Source: Crambe crambe (lineage: Eukaryota; Porifera; Demospongiae; Poecilosclerida; Crambeidae). Taken from it: 64,000 nucleotides of DNA. The notes under the pieces are model-generated. The model saw only the letters and a program-made list of their open reading frames with translations, was not told the DNA's origin and searched no databases. Both the position numbers and the translations under genes were made by a program. Positions within the stretch are counted from its first letter, which is position 1; the number at the start of each line of letters is the position of its first letter. The DNA lies in assembly GCA_963924555.1 (NCBI GenBank), contig OZ004597.1:5288404-5352403 (forward strand), written 5' to 3'. This document shows, one piece after another, positions 1-64,000 of this stretch.

Positions 1-59200
<59,200 letters not shown>

Positions 59201-59329
59201 GGTGTGGATGGTGCTGGAAAAGTTGTAGCTACGTAGTTCTTTTATTGAAGTCACTTCTTGTCTCCTGATAGTTTGGAATTAGCAAATGTAAATACCGTAG
59301 TGCACGTATATCTTGCTCACTGCTACCAG

Positions 59330-60065
59330 GCCGCCTAGTTACTCCCTTTCCGCAATGTACCCGTGATCAGGTAGCGCATGCGCACTACAATCAGGCTCCT
59401 CAAACTCCCACAGTGGTACTGTAACACACCAGCCTCTATCGTGGTCGGACTGAGATCTGCCAGAGCACTGTGTCTGGTGAGAAAACTGAAGTTCCTTGGC
59501 AGAATTACTGCCCTGGAGAATAGTAATACTCTAAGTGCCCAGACCTTACTCTCTCTCTCTGACGACATCAGTTCCATCTGCCTGGTTCGTGAGTGCAGGG
59601 AACTCGAGCAGTACTTTGGCACAGATTTCGCATCAGCTTTGCTAACCCAGGATGCTGGCCCTCGTCCATGCCCTAGGGATGTTAAGGAGGTGATCGAGAA
59701 GAAGGACCGCAGCCTGATGCTGACCAAGCATGCTGGTAGGGAGGACATGGCCATCGTGGCGAAGATTGAAAGTGAGGTGGGATGGCTGGGACCTTGCACT
59801 GGATGGTGGTGAGAGATGTGTTGATGGGCTGAAGAACTTGGTACGCGTGATTGCTTTCCCCTCCCATGCTACATCTGTGTGCCCAGTGTGTGACAGTGTC
59901 AGTGTTCAAAGGGACCACCTACTCGCTCATGTCATCACTTCACATGTAGCACCTCGGACGAACTTTTGCAAGAACTGTCATCCGTTTCAGACTCTGACTC
60001 TGTCTTATTTGACTACCTGTGTCACTTTGCTAATTTTAGTTTTGTTATACCCTACTGGGTCTCTT
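59330..60065 (+). pseudogene. LINE (non-LTR retrotransposon) C-terminal remnant
   Basis: Reads V-R-K-L-K-F-L-G-R-I, CLVRECRELEQYFGTDF, A-L-D-G-G-E-R-C-V-D-G-L-K-N-L, C-P-V-C-D then H-x5-H, and finally FDYLCHFANFSFVIPYW. This is the arrangement after the RT domain of many invertebrate LINEs (from memory). Two frame changes, near 59790 and 59950, break it. Confidence 0.6.
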
Positions 60066-60099
60066 GAAATACTTTTGACTTTTGGCAGTCATGCAGGTA

Positions 60100-60535
60100 C
60101 ATTAGTCACTGACTCTGACTCAACTCTGTTCAAGCTGAGTCTACCTGCTGGCTCAAAATCTGGGACCTGGCTCTTGACTATGGTCCACGTGGCACCACAG
60201 CTGTCAAATCTCTGTTCAACATGATGACCAGACCTGTGTTTGGGTCAACCCCTTGTGCCTTTTGTGAAGATACAGTCCTAGCGACTTATTTCGAACACTT
60301 TCTTTACATGTCACCTCCCTGCTAACCAGCCAGGGATGACTAAGGAGGAAATTAGGAGAACCCTGACATCAATCACACCATCAGGCTATTCTCACCTAAT
60401 CATATGTCCACCCTCAGGAATGGATATGGCCAGAGACCGGAAGTTCCATTATAGCGCGTGCAATACAAATAACGATTACGTCATTAAACAGCTGATAACA
60501 CGTGTTTCCTGGGCTATGTTAGTTCATTTTTTCTA
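60100..60535 (+). pseudogene. Second LINE-like C-terminal fragment
   Basis: One frame reads I-W-D-L-A-L-D-Y-G-P-R-G-T-T-A-V-K-S-L, then C-A-F-C-E-D. Another frame continues near 60336 with T-K-E-E-I-R-R-T-L. It resembles the W-D-L-A-L-D segment just upstream. Broken. Confidence 0.4.
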
Positions 60536-60539
60536 GGTG

Positions 60540-60882
60540 ATCCTTTGTAAAAGTATCTTGGCAGAAAGAGAGAACAGTCCAAGAAGATCATGAAAAGACA
60601 AAACTTATCTCCTAATGAAAAAGAATAGAGGCATCAGACAGCTTAGAAAAAGGTAGGTTCTGAAAGGATCAGCTTGATATGGTTATAATTCTCTGTTCAA
60701 ACATTAGTTCCCAAGGCTTCCCATATTAGATAAGCTGGCCTAAGAGCATGCAGTCAATGTTTTTAACTAGGATGCAGTTTGTAGTTTGTTCCCTGTAGGT
60801 GGTAATTAGTGAGGATATTACATAGAGTTTCATCAATAATAAGAGTCAGTTGATTGTGTTTGTATCTTCATTATAGTCAAAG
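60540..60882. other. No recognised feature
   Basis: 343 bp of AT-rich sequence between decayed fragments. No ORF of note, no clear repeat. Confidence 0.4.
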
Positions 60883-61113
60883 TCACCAAAAACTTCCATC
60901 AACAGACATGCTGCCAAAAGTGTGATCTTCAGTATGGTCATCTTCATCTTCTGAGCTTGAGTCACTGTCAGTTGTCTCCAAATCAGTGTTCAAGGGATGG
61001 ATGGTAGCCTGTAAAGGCAGGTTAGTACATCCACTGCATTTGCATCCTACACCACAACATTGATGTCTTTTCTTGCATTTATAGCGGGCTGTCATATTAT
61101 GTGAAAGGATCAT
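60883..61113 (-). CDS. Cys-rich C-terminal fragment (tesmin-like cluster)
   Basis: Contains Y-K-C-K-K-R-H-Q-C-C-G-V-G-C-K-C-S-G-C-T-N, followed by an acidic Ser/Asp/Glu tail. Clusters of this shape end many repetitive ORFs in marine invertebrate genomes (recollection). Probably a 3' exon of the minus-strand gene at 61631-62221, but the linkage is unproven. Confidence 0.4.
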   Translation of the reverse strand: MILSHNMTARYKCKKRHQCCGVGCKCSGCTNLPLQATIHPLNTDLETTDSDSSSEDEDDHTEDHTFGSMSVDGSFW

Positions 61114-61167
61114 GGAGTTACAGCCGTCAAAGAATATTTATTTCATGAAGCTTGTAATTTACTAGGC

Positions 61168-61437
61168 TTGCCATTACATGGTCCAAATGGTGTGAGCCCA
61201 GGTGGCCCCAGTTTAGCCCTAACACATCCTGCTTCTTATAAATCAATCCAAGGAGATGGTAATTGTCTGTTCAGATCCCTAATAACAGGCTCGTGTTGTC
61301 ACTACAGAGAAGTCCGTGAAAGAATTATAGACCACGTGGGAAATGTGTTTGAGCCGGTTTTAGTCACTCGGTATTCCCTGTTCACTGGTGACTTTTACCA
61401 GGGTATCTTTAAAGATGGCATAAACTTTTGGAAGTAG
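61168..61437 (+). pseudogene. OTU-type cysteine protease fragment
   Basis: K-S-I-Q-G-D-G-N-C-L-F-R-S-L is the catalytic D-G-N-C motif of OTU deubiquitinases, followed by Y-R-E-V-R-E-R-I-I-D-H-V. Only the N-terminal half is present; the later catalytic His is missing and the frame ends after about 90 residues. It overlaps a possible minus-strand exon. Likely transposon-derived. Confidence 0.6.
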
Positions 61438-61595
61438 CATAGCTGTTTGTTTTAACAGTGCTTCACCCAAGTGGATGGCTGATACACTGGAAGCATAGTG
61501 AAGAGCACTATTAAAAGTATGTAGATCTGTAACATGTGATAGTCCCTTTTTGATTTCTTCTATTAATGCATGAAGATCTGTATCTGTAACTATTC
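61405..61595 (-). CDS. Possible internal exon, unknown protein
   Basis: A clean frame preceded by an AG (GTTACAG) reads D-L-H-A-L-I-E-E-I-K-K-G-L, F-N-S-A-L-H-Y-A-S-S-V-S and L-L-K-Q-T-A-M-L-L-P-K-V, ending at a GTAAAA donor. It looks helical. Same strand as 61631-62221; could be its next exon. Confidence 0.35.
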
Positions 61596-61630
61596 ACCAT
61601 TTTTTTTTAGATGCTTTATAATGATTAAAA

Positions 61631-62221
61631 TTAATATGATTTGTAGCAAGTATAACATAGTCTATCTTGAGGGTGGATTTTGCTGGTATAATCTTCATTT
61701 TCTTTCAAAAAGGTCTCAATCAATGCTGGTTCTGGAAAACAACGACTCTTATTTTCAGTGATACTTCTATTGCACGTTTTACATTTCAAGTGTTGTGATG
61801 GGTGAAGATGCCTGTACCATTCCCCATAGTGAGAAGTACAAAGAGGTGTACCCCCCATGTGAAACTCTGATTGCTCAGGTGAATCACCACAGCAAAATGT
61901 TTATGGTGTTTCACTGTCAACAATTTTGGTGATTTTAGTATCAGTACTGTTACATCCAGGCACATAGCATACTATACTTATATTGGATTTCCTCCACCTA
62001 GGGATGAAGCCATCAATACCAATGCTACTTACATCATTTCGACATGGTCGACAGATGCAGCTTTCAGGTTTGATGTCTAGAGATGGTTCGTATTCCTGAA
62101 GACTAGGGTGGAAATACCTTGATTGGTTCCCCTTTTTGCAGAGGACACATGGACTGCATGGCTGTCCATGATGAATGCTGGAAGTGACTTCTGTGTTGCT
62201 GGTTCTGGTAGAATGACTCAT
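61631..62221 (-). CDS. Cys-rich zinc-binding-like protein, two exons, unknown function
   Basis: Exon 1 61915-62221 starts M-S-H-S-T-R-T-S, with pairs C-S-P-C, C-V-L-C-K-K-G, C-I-C-R-P-C and C-Y-V-P-G-C. A 48-bp GT-AG intron (61867-61914) joins in frame (D-K-F-H-M-G-G) to exon 2 61631-61866 with L-C-T-S-H-Y, C-K-T-C-N and C-Y-T-C. Cys/His spacing suggests several zinc knuckles. A stop follows at 61631, so it is either complete or broken. I infer a multi-copy transposon-associated family. Confidence 0.45.
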
Positions 62222-62399
62222 TATCTATAATGTTTTGTATTAATTTTTATGATAATTATCTAGAGGTGGTATTCTAAGTTGGTGTTACCTAAGCTTTCAC
62301 TTCTGTTAATTCCACTTCCTAAATTGCCAATCTTATGTAAGTGGTGAATAACTTCATTCAGCTAATTTTTTGGTATACATGTAGTACATAACTGGTCAA

Positions 62400-63092
62400 C
62401 TACAGCTATTTCACATAAACTCCCTGGCTTGCTCTGCATAAAGAGAAAGCAGGAGACTATCTTATGCCGCAACCTTGTGCCTGAGGAAATGGCAGACTGT
62501 ATTGTACCACTACATTGCTTCACTGGATGTGATGCCAACTCAGGGTTCTATGGCAAGGGTAAATTCTCGGTGTATGACAAGGTAGCTAAGAGTGCTGAGG
62601 CATGAGAACAGCTCTTAAAATACCCTTGACATTGAAGAGGAAGCAATTGAGGAGCTGTTTGAGTTCACTCGCTCTGTTATCTACAGGGATAAGGTGAGCA
62701 GGACCATGGGAACGGCTCGAGCTACGAAGTGGAAGGCAATGAAGAAGAAATTGTTCATTCACCTCCCACCGGATGCGGATAGCCTGCATCAACATTGCCT
62801 TCGTGCTAATTACCTGGCTTATCTGGTGCTTCACCCCTCCTTAAAAGACCACCCATCACCACTGGGTCATGGCTGGGAGCTAGCCAGCAGTCGCTGTCGT
62901 CCTGTCCGCCACACACATCCCGCTCTCCCAACACATCTTCCAGAACCTGAGCTATCAGAAGACAGTGAGGAAGTTGAAAGCAACGAAGATAACGATGATG
63001 AGGAAGACAATTGTGTACCACGGCGGTGTGATGACTCTTCAGAATCTAGTGATACAGACTCCATAGACTCTATAAGTGATGCAGAATGCTAG
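62400..63092 (+). pseudogene. 3' part of a repetitive-family protein, frame broken
   Basis: An upstream frame reads M-A-D-C-I-V-P-L-H-C-F-T-G-C-D-A-N-S, then Y-G-K-G-K-F-S, and stops near 62605. A second frame carries on with E-A-I-E-E-L-F-E-F, ATKWKAMKKKLFIHLPPDAD, H-C-L-R-A-N-Y and P-S-P-L-G-H-G-W-E-L, then a long acidic Ser/Glu/Asp tail. The H-x-x-T-G-C-D and L-P-P-x-x-D-x-L-x-x-H-x-x-R-A motifs recur in repetitive ORFs of invertebrates (recollection); function unknown. Confidence 0.45.
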
Positions 63093-64000
63093 AGTACTGA
63101 TTTTACATCAAACAAAATATGTATTGTGTAGTCTTTCACCACGAACATCCATTATTACTGTTATTTTCGCTCTTCCAATTGCAACTATTAGCATGAAACT
63201 AATGTCAGAATTGAAATCCTTGAGGTTTATTTACCCTAAGAAGTGTCTTAGTGCACTATTGTACACAGCATACCCCAATTTTAGGTTGCGCTAGTGGCAA
63301 TTTTAAATTTCGCGCCATAGCAAAAAATGCCCGGACTTTTGGGAGGGACCTCAAATGAATGACCCCAAGAAGTGAAATCAATCATCAAAACATGTTAGCC
63401 AAAGAGTGGTCACAGAATTGCCATTTTTGACTGTACTATCTTGATTATATATACTGATGAGGGATACTATCAAGTAAACAACCAATGTTCGAAATAATTA
63501 TTGTGATCCAATGAATTTCGGATGCTACAGCAAATAATTATAACATTCTTTATCCATGCTCAAGGACTGTACAGTGCCCAAGTTAAGCTATGCAATAAAT
63601 CTGCACCTTCAACAAATCCATGAGTATCCTCTCCACTTCTTGGAACTTGTCTCCTTCAGATTTAGAATGAAACGGAAGATCTCTTTACATAGAGTAGTGA
63701 TGTCAGACTTTTTTTTTATTCTTTAAATTTTGCCTTGATTTTTATGCAGCTGTGTTCTTTGGTTCCTACACAACACATTAGTGCAAGAATCATACCAATA
63801 CCTTGTTCCTAAGGAGAGTTATGCAAAAATAAAGATATCAATGTCATAGATTTCCTGTACAGAATTTACACAGCAAACTCCATATAAACAATGGTACTGT
63901 AATATGATAGTATACCTAAGATACCACAAAGATATTAGAAGACCATAACTCCTTTTTGGTGTACAATCAGGATACAAGATTTGGAGGGATGAACTATTAC
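63093..64000. other. No recognised feature
   Basis: AT-rich sequence without SRCR exons, long ORFs or clear inverted repeats. Confidence 0.4.

Overview
The window looks like animal nuclear DNA, most probably from a demosponge. It is AT-rich, has very short phase-1 introns (down to about 50 bp), is dense in MITE and foldback repeats, and carries a huge tandem array of scavenger receptor cysteine-rich (SRCR) domains. Amphimedon or a close relative is my guess from texture and SRCR expansion; no species marker is visible.

About 59 kb of the 64 kb is one minus-strand gene. It starts at a signal-peptide exon (59200-59128) and runs leftwards off the window. I can place 112 exons: the signal-peptide exon, 55 SRCR domains each split over two exons, and one SRCR domain in a single exon. 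Together they make about 18.4 kb of coding sequence, about 6,130 residues, with no stop. The 56 domains fall into three types in a strict order: signal peptide, then II, then eighteen III-I-II triplets, with a single extra type I domain (SRCR39/40). All exons begin and end in phase 1. The product should be a very large secreted or surface SRCR protein; its C-terminus and any membrane anchor lie outside the window. Exon edges were read by eye from splice sites and the rule that exon length is a multiple of three, so they may be off by a base.

The longer introns are filled with mobile DNA. The largest (38656-46766) holds a complete 5,473-bp LTR retrotransposon on the same strand as the host gene. 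Its two 244-bp LTRs look identical, it has a 5-bp target duplication, and it carries one open 1,636-residue gag-pol frame. Integrase lies before reverse transcriptase, the Gmr1-like order rather than the usual Ty3/gypsy order. Other introns hold TIR elements (7886-8565, 26862-27069, 39603-40208, 58851-59057), long foldbacks (38785-39080 and others), several dispersed repeat families, a ~0.8-kb higher-order tandem repeat (35020-36430) and microsatellites, two of which abut splice sites.

Right of the signal-peptide exon (59.3-63.1 kb) is a patchwork of decayed, probably transposon-derived coding pieces on both strands: LINE C-terminal fragments, an OTU-protease fragment, a Cys-rich multi-exon gene on the minus strand, and the 3' part of a repetitive-family protein. 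I see nothing recognisable in 63.1-64 kb. No rRNA, tRNA or CRISPR was seen.
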